Notes: a model not told the origin generated them from the letters alone. DNA of 64,000 nt from Heyndrickxia oleronia (GCF_017809215.1 NZ_CP065424.1:1400911-1464910); one strand, 5' to 3'; counted from the stretch's first letter, positions 17,591 to 26,760 are shown. Program-made: numbers and translations.

Positions 17591-19366
17591 ATGACAAATC
17601 AAACAGATAAATTGATTAAAGGTGGAAGCTTTTTAATTGAAGATATTTCCTATGAGCAAATGTTTACTCCTGAGGATTATACAGACGAACAAAAAATGAT
17701 TGCTAAAACAACAGAAGACTATATTAATAATGAAGTTGTTCCTCAAGTGGAGTATCTTGAAAAGCATGAATTTGATCGTTCTGTTAAACTATTGAAAAAA
17801 GCTGGTGAACTAGGTTTACTAGGCGCCGATGTTCCAGAAGAATATGGTGGCTTAGAATTAGATAAAGTAAGTTCTGCACTTATTTCTGAAAAAATGGCTA
17901 AAGTTGGTGGATTCTCTATCTCTCATGGTGCCCATGTAGGAATTGGTTCCTTACCAATTGTTTTGTTTGGTAATGAAGAGCAAAAGCAAAAATATTTACC
18001 ACTACTTGCGACAGGTGAAAAGCTAGCTGCATATGCATTAACAGAGCCGAGCTCAGGATCGGATGCATTAGGTGCGAAAACAACGGCTAAATTAAATGAG
18101 GTTGGAACACATTACATTTTAAATGGTGAAAAACAATGGATTACAAATGCAGGGTTTGCCGATGTCTTTGTTGTTTATGCGAAGATTGATGGCGATAAAT
18201 TTTCCGCATTTATTGTTGAACGTGATTATCCAGGTGTGTCTACTGGGGCAGAAGAAAAGAAGATGGGAATTAAGAGTTCCTCAACACGTACGTTAATTTT
18301 AGAGGATGCTGAAGTTCCTGTGGAGAATCTGCTTGGTGAAGTGGGAAAAGGTCATAAAATTGCTTTCAATATTTTAAATATTGGACGTTATAAATTAGGT
18401 GTGGGTACAGTTGGCGGATCAAAAAGTGCGTTTGAAATTACAGCAAAATATGCTAATCAAAGAAAACAATTCAAAACACCAATTTCTTCATTTAATTTAA
18501 CGAAAGAAAAGCTTGCAACAATGGCAGCAAAAATTTACGCAGCTGAAAGTTCAGTTTATCGTACGGTTGGTCTCTTTGATGAAAGAATGAGCCATATTGA
18601 TGTGAAGGATGGTCATGAAATTGCTAATTCGATTGCTGAATATGCAATTGAATGTTCATTAAATAAAGTATTTGGTTCAGAAGTTCTAGATTATGTTGTT
18701 GATGAAGGTGTTCAAATCCATGGTGGATATGGATTTATGGATGAGTACGAAATTTCTCGAGCTTATCGTGACTCGCGTATCAATCGTATCTTTGAAGGAA
18801 CGAATGAAATCAATCGCTTAATCGTCCCTGGAACTTTGATGAAAAAAGCAATGAAGGGTGAACTTCCACTTCTTCAAAAAGTTCAAAGTTTACAAGAAGA
18901 GCTTATGATGATGATGCCTGAGGAAATTGGTGATGGACCTGTTGATCAGGAAAAATATTTAACACGTAGTGCGAAAAAAGTAGCCTTAATGGTAGCTGGT
19001 TTAGGAGCACAGAAATATGGAACAAAACTTGAACATGAACAAGAAGTCCTTGTAAATGTAGCAGATATCGTTTCATTAGCATATGCAATGGAATCAGCTG
19101 TCCTTCGTACAGAAAAAGCAATCGCAAAAGAAGGTGTAGAAAAGAGTGCACAAAAAGTCCTTTACACGCAAATTTTCTGCCAAGAAGCAATCAATGAAAT
19201 TGAGCAATTGGCTAAGGAATCCATTGTAGCGATTGAAACTGGTGATACTTTACGAATGATGTTATCAGCTCTTCGAAAATTAATTCGACACACACCGATC
19301 AATGTCATTGCGAAAAAGCGTGAAGCTTCAGTAAAACTAATTGAAGCAGAAAAATATGTATTATAA
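17591..19366 (+). CDS. fadE: Acyl-CoA dehydrogenase FadE
   Basis: 591 aa FAD enzyme for the first oxidation step of the cycle. Signatures: [12 protein letters not shown], the FAD-contact motif [12 protein letters not shown], the Arg-rich substrate segment, and [37 protein letters not shown] C-terminal block (split here only by description). The extended C-terminal helical domain fits the FadE (YusJ) subfamily rather than short-chain enzymes. SD AGGAGG is 6 bp before the ATG. The 133-bp gap to fadA has no convincing terminator, so co-transcription is likely. Confidence 0.92.
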   Translation: MTNQTDKLIKGGSFLIEDISYEQMFTPEDYTDEQKMIAKTTEDYINNEVVPQVEYLEKHEFDRSVKLLKKAGELGLLGADVPEEYGGLELDKVSSALISEKMAKVGGFSISHGAHVGIGSLPIVLFGNEEQKQKYLPLLATGEKLAAYALTEPSSGSDALGAKTTAKLNEVGTHYILNGEKQWITNAGFADVFVVYAKIDGDKFSAFIVERDYPGVSTGAEEKKMGIKSSSTRTLILEDAEVPVENLLGEVGKGHKIAFNILNIGRYKLGVGTVGGSKSAFEITAKYANQRKQFKTPISSFNLTKEKLATMAAKIYAAESSVYRTVGLFDERMSHIDVKDGHEIANSIAEYAIECSLNKVFGSEVLDYVVDEGVQIHGGYGFMDEYEISRAYRDSRINRIFEGTNEINRLIVPGTLMKKAMKGELPLLQKVQSLQEELMMMMPEEIGDGPVDQEKYLTRSAKKVALMVAGLGAQKYGTKLEHEQEVLVNVADIVSLAYAMESAVLRTEKAIAKEGVEKSAQKVLYTQIFCQEAINEIEQLAKESIVAIETGDTLRMMLSALRKLIRHTPINVIAKKREASVKLIEAEKYVL

Positions 19367-19367
19367 A

Positions 19368-19536
19368 GTCTCTTTTCTCAACCTTTGTTGCTAATTACGA
19401 AAAGTTTTAATTATTCATATCGGTTGAAGTGCGCTAGAAAAGTGCTACAAACCCATAAGAACCATTGAATTCTTAATTGGGTGTAAAAGAAAGCAGTTGG
19501 TTTCTTACAAAAGCAACAAACTATAGGAAAACAGCC
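19368..19536. repeat. Dispersed repeat R1, copy 2 (about 169 bp)
   Basis: Begins two bases past the fadE stop. Left end TCTCTTTTCT-x-AACCTTTGTTGCT, right end AAAAGCAACAAACTATAGG, identical in that last part to copy 3. The interior is more diverged than the other copies (CGGTTGAAGTGCGCTA for the central motif). No ORF. Confidence 0.75.
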
Positions 19537-19555
19537 TTTATAAAAAATAATGTTA

Positions 19556-19590
19556 ATGTCCTTGATGATATCTACATCAAGGGCATTTCT
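19556..19590 (+). terminator. Terminator downstream of fadE
   Basis: 12-bp stem with one mismatch, ATGTCCTTGATG / CATCAAGGGCAT, loop of 7 and then a T-rich tail. It lies between repeat copies 2 and 3 and is the first good terminator after fadE. Confidence 0.65.
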
Positions 19591-19610
19591 TATGTTTATA
19601 TTTTAAAGTA

Positions 19611-19795
19611 AGGCTCTTTTCTAGAACATTGTTGCTATTTAAGTAAAGTTTAACAAATAACTATCAGCTGAAGACCGCTACACCTTTCATTTCACTGAAG
19701 AGCTACAAACTTTATAAGAATCGCTGAATCTTTTTATTGGGTGTAAAAGCCGGCAGTTAGGCTTTAACAAAAGCAACAAACTATAGGAAAACAGA
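19611..19795. repeat. Dispersed repeat R1, copy 3 (about 185 bp)
   Basis: The longest copy. Left end GCTCTTTTCTAGAACATTG, then TTGCTATTTAAGTAAAGTTT shared with copy 1, the central ATCAGCTGAAGACCGCTAC, a GGGTGTAAAAG segment shared with copy 2, and the right end AAAAGCAACAAACTATAGG. Together with copy 2 and the terminator it accounts for the 594-bp gene-free stretch between fadE and yusI. Confidence 0.75.
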
Positions 19796-19877
19796 CTAAG
19801 GTAATAACTATTTATTAGCTTTGTAATAACGCTTATCCATCAGAAAAATTTTGAAAGTGGTAAGAGGAAAATAATCT

Positions 19878-19906
19878 TTGAATTTGTAAGATTGAACAGG
19901 TAAAAT
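19878..19906 (+). promoter_or_regulatory. Candidate sigmaA promoter of yusI
   Basis: TTGAAT (19878-19883), 17 bp, TAAAAT (19901-19906), about 50 bp upstream of the yusI ATG. Two positions off consensus in total. Confidence 0.45.
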
Positions 19907-19960
19907 AGATATAGTGTTAAAATAGCTAATAATCCCATAATTTAAGGTGGTGATTAAGAA

Positions 19961-20317
19961 ATGACATTAACATTTTATTGGTACCCTAAATGTGGGACAT
20001 GTCGCAAAGCAAAGAAATGGTTAGAGGAACATCAAATCTCCTTTAACGAAGTACATATTGTAGATAATCCTCCTTCACGTGAGGAATTAGAAAAGCTTTA
20101 CAAAAAAAGCGACTTAGAGTTAAAGAAATTTTTTAATACGAGTGGTCAAAAATATCGTGAACTAGGGCTAAAAGATCGCATCCCAACGGCTAGTGAAGAC
20201 GAACTATTGGATCTGCTCGCATCAGATGGGATGTTAATTAAACGTCCTCTATTAACTGATGGAAATAAAGTAACCGTTGGATTTAAAGAAGAAATGTATA
20301 AGAATACATGGGCTTAA
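19961..20317 (+). CDS. yusI: ArsC/Spx-family protein YusI
   Basis: 118 aa thioredoxin-fold protein of the arsenate reductase/Spx family with the CXXC motif CGTC at residues 11-14 and the family segments NPPSREEL and IKRPLLTDG. Family members are either reductases or RNA-polymerase-binding regulators; which applies here is unknown. B. subtilis yusI is likewise next to gcvH. A GGTGGTGA SD precedes the ATG. Confidence 0.85.
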   Translation: MTLTFYWYPKCGTCRKAKKWLEEHQISFNEVHIVDNPPSREELEKLYKKSDLELKKFFNTSGQKYRELGLKDRIPTASEDELLDLLASDGMLIKRPLLTDGNKVTVGFKEEMYKNTWA

Positions 20318-20387
20318 GCTAGTATTCTTGCTAACAAAAGTGTTTTATGTAAATATTAATTTGATAAATCTTTGGAGGGATCTTTGA

Positions 20388-20771
20388 ATGAGTTTACCTA
20401 AAGAATTACGTTATTCTGAAGAACATGAGTGGGTAAAGAAAGAGGGAGAAAGCCTACGTATCGGTATCACAGATTTCGCACAATCTGAATTAGGTGATAT
20501 TGTATTTGTTGAACTTCCTGAAGTTGGAGATGAAGTAACAGCGAATGAACCATTTGGTAGTGTTGAGTCAGTTAAGACAGTATCTGAATTATATGCACCT
20601 GTAAGTGGTAAAGTAGTTGCTGTGAATGAAGAATTAAGCGATAGTCCAGAATTTGTTAATGAATCACCATATGAAAAAGCATGGATGATTGTTGTTGAAC
20701 CATCTAATATTGGTGAATTAGATGATCTTATGACTGCTGAAGCATATGAAGAAATGATTAACGAAGACTAA
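20388..20771 (+). CDS. gcvH: Glycine cleavage system H protein
   Basis: 127 aa lipoyl-carrier protein of glycine cleavage, which in Bacillus also passes lipoyl groups to the 2-oxoacid dehydrogenases. The lipoylated Lys lies in the motif [12 protein letters not shown] (about residue 63), in the middle of the typical beta-sandwich hairpin. N-terminus RYSEEHEWV is diagnostic. A strong SD GGAGGG precedes the ATG; the gene ends at a terminator. Confidence 0.95.
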   Translation: MSLPKELRYSEEHEWVKKEGESLRIGITDFAQSELGDIVFVELPEVGDEVTANEPFGSVESVKTVSELYAPVSGKVVAVNEELSDSPEFVNESPYEKAWMIVVEPSNIGELDDLMTAEAYEEMINED

Positions 20772-20787
20772 TAAATAGATAAAAAAC

Positions 20788-20829
20788 TAGGGTTGTTTCC
20801 GAGTAACTTGGGACAACCTCATTTTTTTA
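20788..20829 (+). terminator. gcvH terminator
   Basis: Stem AGGGTTGTTTCC / GGGACAACCT with G-U pairs, followed by seven T residues. Confidence 0.75.
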
Positions 20830-20928
20830 TTTATACCTTTATCAATCTTAATTTTTTCTTGAAAAATTATAGCCAAGTATTATAAAGGCTATATTATAAA
20901 TATAGAAATTCACAAGAGGACGATCATA

Positions 20929-21246
20929 ATGAAAGAATGGACAAAGGAAGAGATTACAGAAAATACAAGGAAGATCAAGCAACTAGCATTATACTTTTAT
21001 ACACCTTTATGCGGGACATGTCAGGTAGCGGGGAGAATGCTCGATATTGTGGAAAATTTAGTACCACAGTTTGAATTTAGAAAAGCTGATTTAAATTATA
21101 TGCCAGAAATGGCTGAGAAGTATTCAATTGAGAGTGTCCCCTGTTTATTAGTATTTCAAGAGGGAATTTGTTTGGAAAAAATATATGCTTTTCAATCGGT
21201 TACTCATTTGTATGAGCTTTTAAAACAAATAAATAAAGATGATTAA
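20929..21246 (+). CDS. yusE: Thioredoxin-family protein YusE
   Basis: 105 aa thioredoxin fold with a CXXC active site CGTC in YTPLCGTCQVAG (about residues 27-30) and the cis-Pro segment ESVPCLLVF. No signal peptide, so cytoplasmic. The motif differs from the classical CGPC, so its redox partner is not predictable. Position matches yusE of B. subtilis. SD AAGAGGA. Confidence 0.8.
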   Translation: MKEWTKEEITENTRKIKQLALYFYTPLCGTCQVAGRMLDIVENLVPQFEFRKADLNYMPEMAEKYSIESVPCLLVFQEGICLEKIYAFQSVTHLYELLKQINKDD

Positions 21247-21275
21247 AACATTTCTGAATAGACCATTTACTTTTT

Positions 21276-21330
21276 CTCCTCACGCGATTATGATTATTTA
21301 GGGTATCGAAATAATCGAGTGGGGGATTTT
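21276..21330 (+). terminator. yusE terminator whose 3' arm contains the MFS gene SD
   Basis: Left arm CCTCACGCGATTAT (21278-21291) pairs with ATAATCGAGTGGGG (21311-21324) apart from one mismatch, and a run of eight T follows (21327-21334). The purine tract GAGTGGGGG that would be the SD of the following ATG at 21335 lies inside the 3' arm. Confidence 0.6.
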
Positions 21331-21334
21331 TTTT

Positions 21335-22603
21335 ATGAAATGGGCAAATAGGTGGAAACAGCAATGGGGAGGGTATAACTCGAATATAAGAAATGCCATT
21401 TATGGAAACGTTTTTACGCAAATTGGTTTGGGTGTTTTTATGGTCATTTACAATTTCTATATTCGTGAACTCGGTTTCCCAGATCAGATGAATGGGCAGG
21501 TCATCTCAATGACATCCCTGGCAACAGCCATTATTCTGATTCCAGCAGGAATATTAAGTGATAGACTGGGAAGGAAAAGAGTTATAATATATGGATTAAT
21601 TTTTACAGGAGTTACCTTATTTCTTCGAAGTATTATTGAGCCAAGAACACTTCTCCTTATGGCAGCTTTTTTAACTGGTTTAACCCAAGCATTTATACAA
21701 GTTTCATCCGTTCCTTTATTGGCTGAAAACTCTACAGCTGAACAACGTGTCAAACTGTTTTCACTTCATTTTGGATTGATGACAGCTGCTAATGTGATTG
21801 GAAATATATTTGGGGGAGTACTTTCTGACTTACTTGAATGGATCTATAGTCCGATTATTAGTATTCGGATTACTTTAATAATTGGCGCAGTTATATTTTT
21901 GATCGGAATATTGCCAATAATGAGACTGAAGGAAATGAAAACAGATGTAAGCAACGATAAAAATAATAATAAGCGCTTCATTTCATTCAAAGAACAAAAG
22001 GAAAGTCTTAAATTAATCATCTTTTTTGCCATTGCACAATTATTAATCGGTTTTGGTGCAGGACTTGTAATCCCTTATTTAAATTTATACTTTGCTGATC
22101 GATTTAATGCTTCAAATACAACGATTGGATTTATTATTTCGATGGGGCAGGCAGCAACCGCCATCGCTATGTTTATTGGTCCATTTGTAGTAAGTAAAGT
22201 AGGGGAGGTTAAGGCAGTTGTCTTTTTGCAATTGGCTTCTCTCCCATTTTTATTATTAACGGGATTTACTCATAGTTTATTACTTGCAGCAATTGGGTTT
22301 TTATTCAGGCAGGCTTTAATGAATGCAGGAAATCCAATTCAAATGTCATTAATGATGTCTAAAGTTGATAATTCAGTGAAGGGTCTTGCAAACTCTGTCA
22401 ATCAAATGGTATTTAATTTAGGATGGGCGTTGATGGGGCCAGTTTCAATGGGAATTGTTTCACGAAATGGTTCTTATAATGGCTACGCCATTGTTTTTTC
22501 AATCACATGTTTTTTATATTTAGTGGGGTCGATCTACTTTTTTATTGTCTTTAAATCTTTTGGAAGCAAAAAAGATCATCCTCCTATTTCAAAAGTAGTA
22601 TAA
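21335..22603 (+). CDS. MFS transporter, drug/sugar efflux type
   Basis: 422 aa membrane protein with about 12 hydrophobic segments in two halves joined by a charged loop (KTDVSNDKNNNK). The MFS motif A equivalent is GILSDRLGRKRVI after the second helix. Substrate unknown. It is not at this position in B. subtilis, where yusG and yusF lie near here, so it is probably a lineage-specific insertion in the syntenic block. The ATG follows a T-run directly; the only SD (GTGGGGG) is embedded in the preceding hairpin. Confidence 0.82.
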   Translation: MKWANRWKQQWGGYNSNIRNAIYGNVFTQIGLGVFMVIYNFYIRELGFPDQMNGQVISMTSLATAIILIPAGILSDRLGRKRVIIYGLIFTGVTLFLRSIIEPRTLLLMAAFLTGLTQAFIQVSSVPLLAENSTAEQRVKLFSLHFGLMTAANVIGNIFGGVLSDLLEWIYSPIISIRITLIIGAVIFLIGILPIMRLKEMKTDVSNDKNNNKRFISFKEQKESLKLIIFFAIAQLLIGFGAGLVIPYLNLYFADRFNASNTTIGFIISMGQAATAIAMFIGPFVVSKVGEVKAVVFLQLASLPFLLLTGFTHSLLLAAIGFLFRQALMNAGNPIQMSLMMSKVDNSVKGLANSVNQMVFNLGWALMGPVSMGIVSRNGSYNGYAIVFSITCFLYLVGSIYFFIVFKSFGSKKDHPPISKVV

Positions 22604-22768
22604 ATACTTATGACAAATTTCTTGGGAAATAAATAGATAATGATTTTATTCGACAAGAATTTTTTATGTATTTTATATCTTGAAAAAATTGTAGAACGAT
22701 AGATAGAGGATTTTCTATTCAAAAAATGAATAAGTGTATAAAAGATAAACGAGAAATGGGTGATCTTT

Positions 22769-23107
22769 ATGGATTCATTTTTTGAAAGACTGATTCAAGA
22801 GTTGGATAATCGAAAACATTTGAATGCCTTATTTCCAAACCGTCCTATTATGATAAAATTTGTTTGCGATAAAGAGGAATGGGGATTGTATATTTCTAAA
22901 AATAGCTGTTCTATAATGAAAAAAGATATAGGCGAATCGAATTTAGAAATACATGCCTCCAAACCAATACTATGTCATCTTTTAAATGGTCATATTCGCT
23001 TAAGTCAATTAGTGAAAAATAACGAACTTACATTATATGGCTCCTATCGCTTATCACTTTTACTTGAATCGATTTTATGGCTAAGTAAAGACTATCAGAT
23101 TGCATGA
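22769..23107 (+). CDS. yusD: YusD-like protein, SCP2 sterol-carrier-like
   Basis: About 112 aa. The alternation of strands and the C-terminal pattern G-H-I-R-L-S-x-L-V...GSYRLSLLLESIL fit the SCP2 lipid-binding fold, though only weakly. It lies immediately upstream of the met transporter, as yusD does in B. subtilis. A GTG at 22760 is in frame; the ATG at 22769 with GAAATGGGTGA upstream is preferred, but the SD is poor. Function unknown. Confidence 0.6.
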   Translation: MDSFFERLIQELDNRKHLNALFPNRPIMIKFVCDKEEWGLYISKNSCSIMKKDIGESNLEIHASKPILCHLLNGHIRLSQLVKNNELTLYGSYRLSLLLESILWLSKDYQIA

Positions 23108-23137
23108 ATGGAGAACTATATTTCTTGTGATTTTTTG

Positions 23138-23166
23138 TTGACAGTCATTAACCATCATGATAGAAT
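23138..23166 (+). promoter_or_regulatory. SigmaA promoter of the metNPQ leader
   Basis: TTGACA (23138-23143), 17 bp, TAGAAT (23161-23166). The start would fall near 23173, about 80 bp before the riboswitch. Confidence 0.85.
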
Positions 23167-23252
23167 GACTTTTGTACTAATTAAGTCTTTGATATTGAAA
23201 GTTTAATAACGGGATTTTTTGTTTGAAAGATTAACAATTAAATATATATGTG

Positions 23253-23411
23253 CTCTTATCAAGAGAGGTGGAGGGATGTGCCCTATGAAGCCCGGCAACC
23301 GTCAGATATCTGAAATGGTGCCAATTCACACAAAGTTTTTAACTTTGGAAGATGAGAGGAAGGTTTCATAATTATTCATGCCTTTCTGTCATTTTGCAGA
23401 AAGGCATTTTA
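23253..23411 (+). ncRNA. SAM-I (S-box) riboswitch with intrinsic terminator
   Basis: Classical S-box conserved blocks are visible: CTTATCAAGAG-x-GGTGGAGGGA, GCCCTATGAAGCCCGGCAAC and the closing GATGAGAGGAAGG near 23352-23364. It is followed by a strong terminator hairpin (ATGCCTTTCTG 23378-23388 / CAGAAAGGCAT 23397-23407) and a T-rich tail. When SAM is bound the terminator forms and metNPQ is off; when methionine/SAM is scarce an antiterminator allows read-through. Its place ahead of a methionine importer agrees with this. Confidence 0.96.
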
Positions 23412-23464
23412 TTTTGCCCAGATTATTGGAATACTAGGCGTCATATACAAGTGAGGTGGACAGC

Positions 23465-24496
23465 ATGATAACCGTTCAAAAAGTAAAAAAAATATTTTCT
23501 ACAAAAAATGGAGAAGTTACAGCAGTTAATGACATTAACATTGATATAAATAAAGGTGAAATTTTTGGTGTTATTGGCTATTCAGGTGCCGGGAAAAGTA
23601 CGTTAATCCGTATGTTAAATGGTCTAGAAATTCCAACCTCGGGTAAGATTCATGTAGCTGGGAAGGAAATTTCAAGTATAAAGGGTGCAGAGCTAAGAAA
23701 AGCAAGACAAGGCATTGGAATGATATTTCAGCATTTTAATCTTCTTTGGTCACGTACTGTTAGGGAAAATATTTCTTTTCCTCTTGAAATCGCAGGTGTA
23801 CCAAAACAGCAGCGTAGAAAAAAAGTAGACGAATTAATTAAGCTTGTTGGATTAGATGGAAGGGAAGAAGCATACCCTTCACAGCTTAGTGGTGGACAAA
23901 AGCAACGTGTAGGTATTGCCCGTGCTTTAGCAAATGACCCTCAAGTACTTTTATGTGATGAGGCGACTTCTGCATTGGACCCACAGACTACAGATTCTAT
24001 TTTGGATCTATTAGTGGATATTAATAAAAGACTTGGATTAACGATTGTGCTAATTACACATGAAATGCATGTGATTAGGAAAATTTGCCATCGAGTAGCT
24101 GTTATGGAAAATGGTCAGGTTGTTGAGATGGGAAGCGTACTTGATGTGTTTAGAAAACCTCAAGAGAAAATAACAAAGCGTTTCGTTAGACAACTCACAG
24201 AACCTGAAGATACTCATGAAACAGTACAACAACTATTAAATATGTATCCAAGTGGACGATTAGTGAAGATTACTTTTATTGGAGGTTCTGCTGAACAACC
24301 GATTATAACTGATCTTATTAGAAATTATTCTCTTTCTGTAAATATTATTCAGGGCAACATCTCACAAACACAGAATGGATCATATGGGACATTGTTCATT
24401 CATGTAGATGGTGAGGAAGAAGAGATAAATAAGGGATTAACTTATTTACAAAAACAACAGGAGATTGAACTAGAGGTGATGAAGGCAGATGCTTGA
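23465..24496 (+). CDS. metN: Methionine ABC transporter ATP-binding protein MetN
   Basis: 343 aa ATPase with Walker A GYSGAGKST, signature LSGGQKQR, Walker B VLLCDEATSALD and the C-terminal NIL (ACT-like) regulatory domain from about residue 255, which in this family senses methionine (trans-inhibition). The frame is open from GTG 23456, but the SD GTGAGGTGG covers that codon and the ATG at 23465 is the start. Overlaps metP by 8 bp. Confidence 0.95.
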   Translation: MITVQKVKKIFSTKNGEVTAVNDINIDINKGEIFGVIGYSGAGKSTLIRMLNGLEIPTSGKIHVAGKEISSIKGAELRKARQGIGMIFQHFNLLWSRTVRENISFPLEIAGVPKQQRRKKVDELIKLVGLDGREEAYPSQLSGGQKQRVGIARALANDPQVLLCDEATSALDPQTTDSILDLLVDINKRLGLTIVLITHEMHVIRKICHRVAVMENGQVVEMGSVLDVFRKPQEKITKRFVRQLTEPEDTHETVQQLLNMYPSGRLVKITFIGGSAEQPIITDLIRNYSLSVNIIQGNISQTQNGSYGTLFIHVDGEEEEINKGLTYLQKQQEIELEVMKADA

Positions 24497-25157
24497 GAAA
24501 TATTTTCCAAACGTAGATTGGGTTTCTATGTGGGATGCCACAAAAGAAACTATATATATGTCATTCTGGTCCGTGATTGCGACATTTGTAATCGGAATAT
24601 TATTAGGTTTATTATTGTTTTTTACAGCGAAAGGAAGTTTATGGGAGAACCGTACAATAAACTCAATTATCTCAGCAATTGTTAATATTTTTCGTTCGAT
24701 TCCTTTCATTATATTAATTGTTCTTTTAATACCATTTACAAAAACAATTGTCGGCTCCATAATTGGGCCAGAAGCAGCTTTACCTGCATTGATTATAGGT
24801 GCGGCACCTTTTTATGCAAGATTAGTGGAGATTGGTCTAAGGGAAGTCGATAAAGGTGTTATTGAAGCAGCGAGGGCTATGGGTGCCAAGATAAGTACCA
24901 TTATATTTAAAGTATTATTACCAGAATCGATGCCGGCCATTGTTTCAGGTATAACTGTTACATCCATTGCTATTGTAGGGTATACCGCAATGGCAGGTGC
25001 AATTGGTGCCGGAGGATTAGGAAATCTAGCCTATTTAGATGGCTTCCAAAGAAATCGTACAGATGTTACTTTTGTAGCTACCATCATTATTTTAATTATC
25101 GTTTTCATCATCCAGATGATTGGTGATTTAATTACAAGAAAAATAGATAAGCGATAA
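24489..25157 (+). CDS. metP: Methionine ABC transporter permease MetP (MetI)
   Basis: 222 aa MetI-type permease with about five membrane segments and the EAA loop EAARAMGAKISTIIFKVLLPE that contacts MetN. Starts inside metN, so translation is coupled. Transports D/L-methionine and methionine sulfoxides in B. subtilis. Confidence 0.95.
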   Translation: MLEKYFPNVDWVSMWDATKETIYMSFWSVIATFVIGILLGLLLFFTAKGSLWENRTINSIISAIVNIFRSIPFIILIVLLIPFTKTIVGSIIGPEAALPALIIGAAPFYARLVEIGLREVDKGVIEAARAMGAKISTIIFKVLLPESMPAIVSGITVTSIAIVGYTAMAGAIGAGGLGNLAYLDGFQRNRTDVTFVATIIILIIVFIIQMIGDLITRKIDKR

Positions 25158-25184
25158 CTTCATATTAAAGAGGAGGAAATACAA

Positions 25185-26018
25185 ATGAAAAAATGGTTAG
25201 GTATACTTTTTGCAGCATTGCTTGTGTTTGGATTAGCTGCCTGTGGTTCTTCAGATGAAAAATCAAAAGGCGATGGTAAAGAAACAACTTTAGTAGTAGG
25301 AGCATCAAATACTCCACATGCAGTGATTTTGGAACAAGCAAAGCCTATTTTGAAGAAAAAGGGCATCAATCTTAAAATTGAGAAGTTCACAGATTATGTT
25401 TTACCGAATAAAGCATTAGATGGAAAAGATTTAGATGCTAACTATTTTCAACATATTCCTTATTTAGAAAAACAAATCAAAGAATTTGGATATGACTTTG
25501 TAAATGCAGGTGGTATTCATATTGAACCGATGGGGATTTATTCCAAAAAATATAAATCTCTAGATGACCTTCCTGATGGTGCTAAAATATTAATGAGTAA
25601 TTCTGTCGCTGATCACGGTCGTATTCTAACATTGTTTGAAGAAAAAGGCTTAATTAAGCTTAAAGATGGTGTAAATAAGGATGAGGCTACGATTAAAGAT
25701 ATTGCTAAAAATCCAAAAAAATTAAAATTTGATTATGAATATGATCCAGCCTTCCTCACTACAGCATTTAATAATGGAGAGGGAGATGCAGTTGTTATCA
25801 ACTCCAACTTTGCTATTGATGTAGGTATGAATCCGAAAAAAGATTCTATCGCCATTGAAGGAGACGACTCACCATATGTAAATGTGATCGCTGTACGTAA
25901 AGGTGATGAAAACAAAAAATCAATTAAAACATTAGTTGAAGTTTTACATTCTAAAGAAATCCAAGATTTTATTAAAAAAGAGTGGAAAGGGTCAGTTGTT
26001 CCAGTCTCAGGCAAATAA
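25185..26018 (+). CDS. metQ: Methionine-binding lipoprotein MetQ
   Basis: 277 aa NlpA-family lipoprotein: signal ending in the lipobox LAAC (Cys 20) and the family segments VGASNTPHAVILEQ and DLDANYFQHIPYLE. Captures methionine for MetNP outside the membrane. SD AGAGGAGG; a terminator follows the stop. Confidence 0.95.
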   Translation: MKKWLGILFAALLVFGLAACGSSDEKSKGDGKETTLVVGASNTPHAVILEQAKPILKKKGINLKIEKFTDYVLPNKALDGKDLDANYFQHIPYLEKQIKEFGYDFVNAGGIHIEPMGIYSKKYKSLDDLPDGAKILMSNSVADHGRILTLFEEKGLIKLKDGVNKDEATIKDIAKNPKKLKFDYEYDPAFLTTAFNNGEGDAVVINSNFAIDVGMNPKKDSIAIEGDDSPYVNVIAVRKGDENKKSIKTLVEVLHSKEIQDFIKKEWKGSVVPVSGK

Positions 26019-26025
26019 TATCGTA

Positions 26026-26056
26026 AAAAGCTTCGGAATTTTTTCCGGAGCTTTTA
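26026..26056 (+). terminator. metNPQ terminator
   Basis: Stem AAAAGCTTCGGAA (26026-26038) / TTCCGGAGCTTTT (26043-26055) with a single G-U pair and a T-rich 3' arm. Confidence 0.8.
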
Positions 26057-26081
26057 TTATTGGCAAATCAGTATCAAAAAT

Positions 26082-26246
26082 ATTTGGTGCGAAAAAGAGT
26101 CATATCGTGCGAATCATATATAATTTCGTGCAAATCACAATTGTTTTTGTGCGAATCAGGTGACAAAAATAGAATTCGTGCAAATCAAGATGGATTTCGT
26201 GCGAATCAAGAAATTTTGAGCAAAATGACCCTCTTTTGTGCGAATC
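26082..26246. repeat. Array of short direct repeats with about 21-bp period
   Basis: The 14-mer TTTCGTGCRAATCA or close variants begins at 26103, 26124, 26145, 26174, 26195 and 26233, with weaker matches at 26082 and 26214. Steps are 21, 21, 21, 29, 21, 19, 19, about two helical turns, so most copies lie on one face of the DNA. Open frames across it are short and unlike any protein I know. It occupies the start of the gap between metQ and the IS element. Confidence 0.75.
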
Positions 26247-26512
26247 TAAAAAGTTTATTTCTGTTTCCTAATATAAAGTGAATACTTCATACATCTTCTC
26301 GAAACTAGCTATTATTTTGAAGCATTTAAGATCATTATTAAGTAAATAATAAAGTTTTTTACCATGACTCATGAATATAGAAGGAGATGCTTTATTAATC
26401 CGCCATATCCTTTTTGTTAAGATAGAAAATCTTTGTTATCATAAAGACCGTAAACAAATAATGGAAGGAATGATTCGTTATTAACTCTCTTGAGTTACAG
26501 TACACAAATGAT

Positions 26513-26671
26513 ATGGAAAAGGCGTTGCATGGGGCACATGGAGTCGGTTACGAGGTGTACAAACAAAAGCACAAAGTGAGAATGCTTGTGGAAAAAAGGA
26601 GAGAGAGGGAATACGTTCGTTCCCAGCGGATGGTTGCAGACCTTGGACGAAAAATGCTAAATAGCTTATAA
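26513..26671 (+). CDS. Possible small basic protein, or gene remnant
   Basis: 52 codons from ATG to TAA (MEKALHGAHGVGYEVYKQK...), rich in Lys and Arg with a probable helix (VEKRREREYVRSQRMVADL). The frame continues upstream to 26474 without a stop and has no SD at the ATG, and the IS element begins 9 bp beyond its stop. It may be the end of a decayed gene or a real short ORF; the amino-acid composition is protein-like. No homologue recognised. The remainder of 26247-26512 shows no gene. Confidence 0.3.
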   Translation: MEKALHGAHGVGYEVYKQKHKVRMLVEKRREREYVRSQRMVADLGRKMLNSL

Positions 26672-26717
26672 TAATGATAGCAAAAGAGGCTGGGACAAAA
26701 CCCACCTCTGAGATGAA

Positions 26718-26760
26718 AAAGCCGGTGAAATTTTACGACAAGTAAAATTTCACCGGCTTT
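26718..26760. terminator. Hairpin inside the left end of the IS1182 element
   Basis: Perfect 19-bp inverted repeat (26718-26736 / 26742-26760, AAAGCCGGTGAAATTTTAC) with a 5-base loop, bordered by A and T runs. It insulates the transposase from outside transcription. Confidence 0.75.

Noticed and set aside
26082..26246. CRISPR array
   Set aside because: Repeats are only about 14 bp with 5-15 bp spacers, far too short, and no cas genes are present.
26060..26281. 73-aa plus-strand frame across the 21-bp repeat array
   Set aside because: Its recurring ANQ/CANL residues simply reflect the DNA repeat; no SD, and the repeat period shifts (29, 19 bp) are not multiples of a stable protein repeat.
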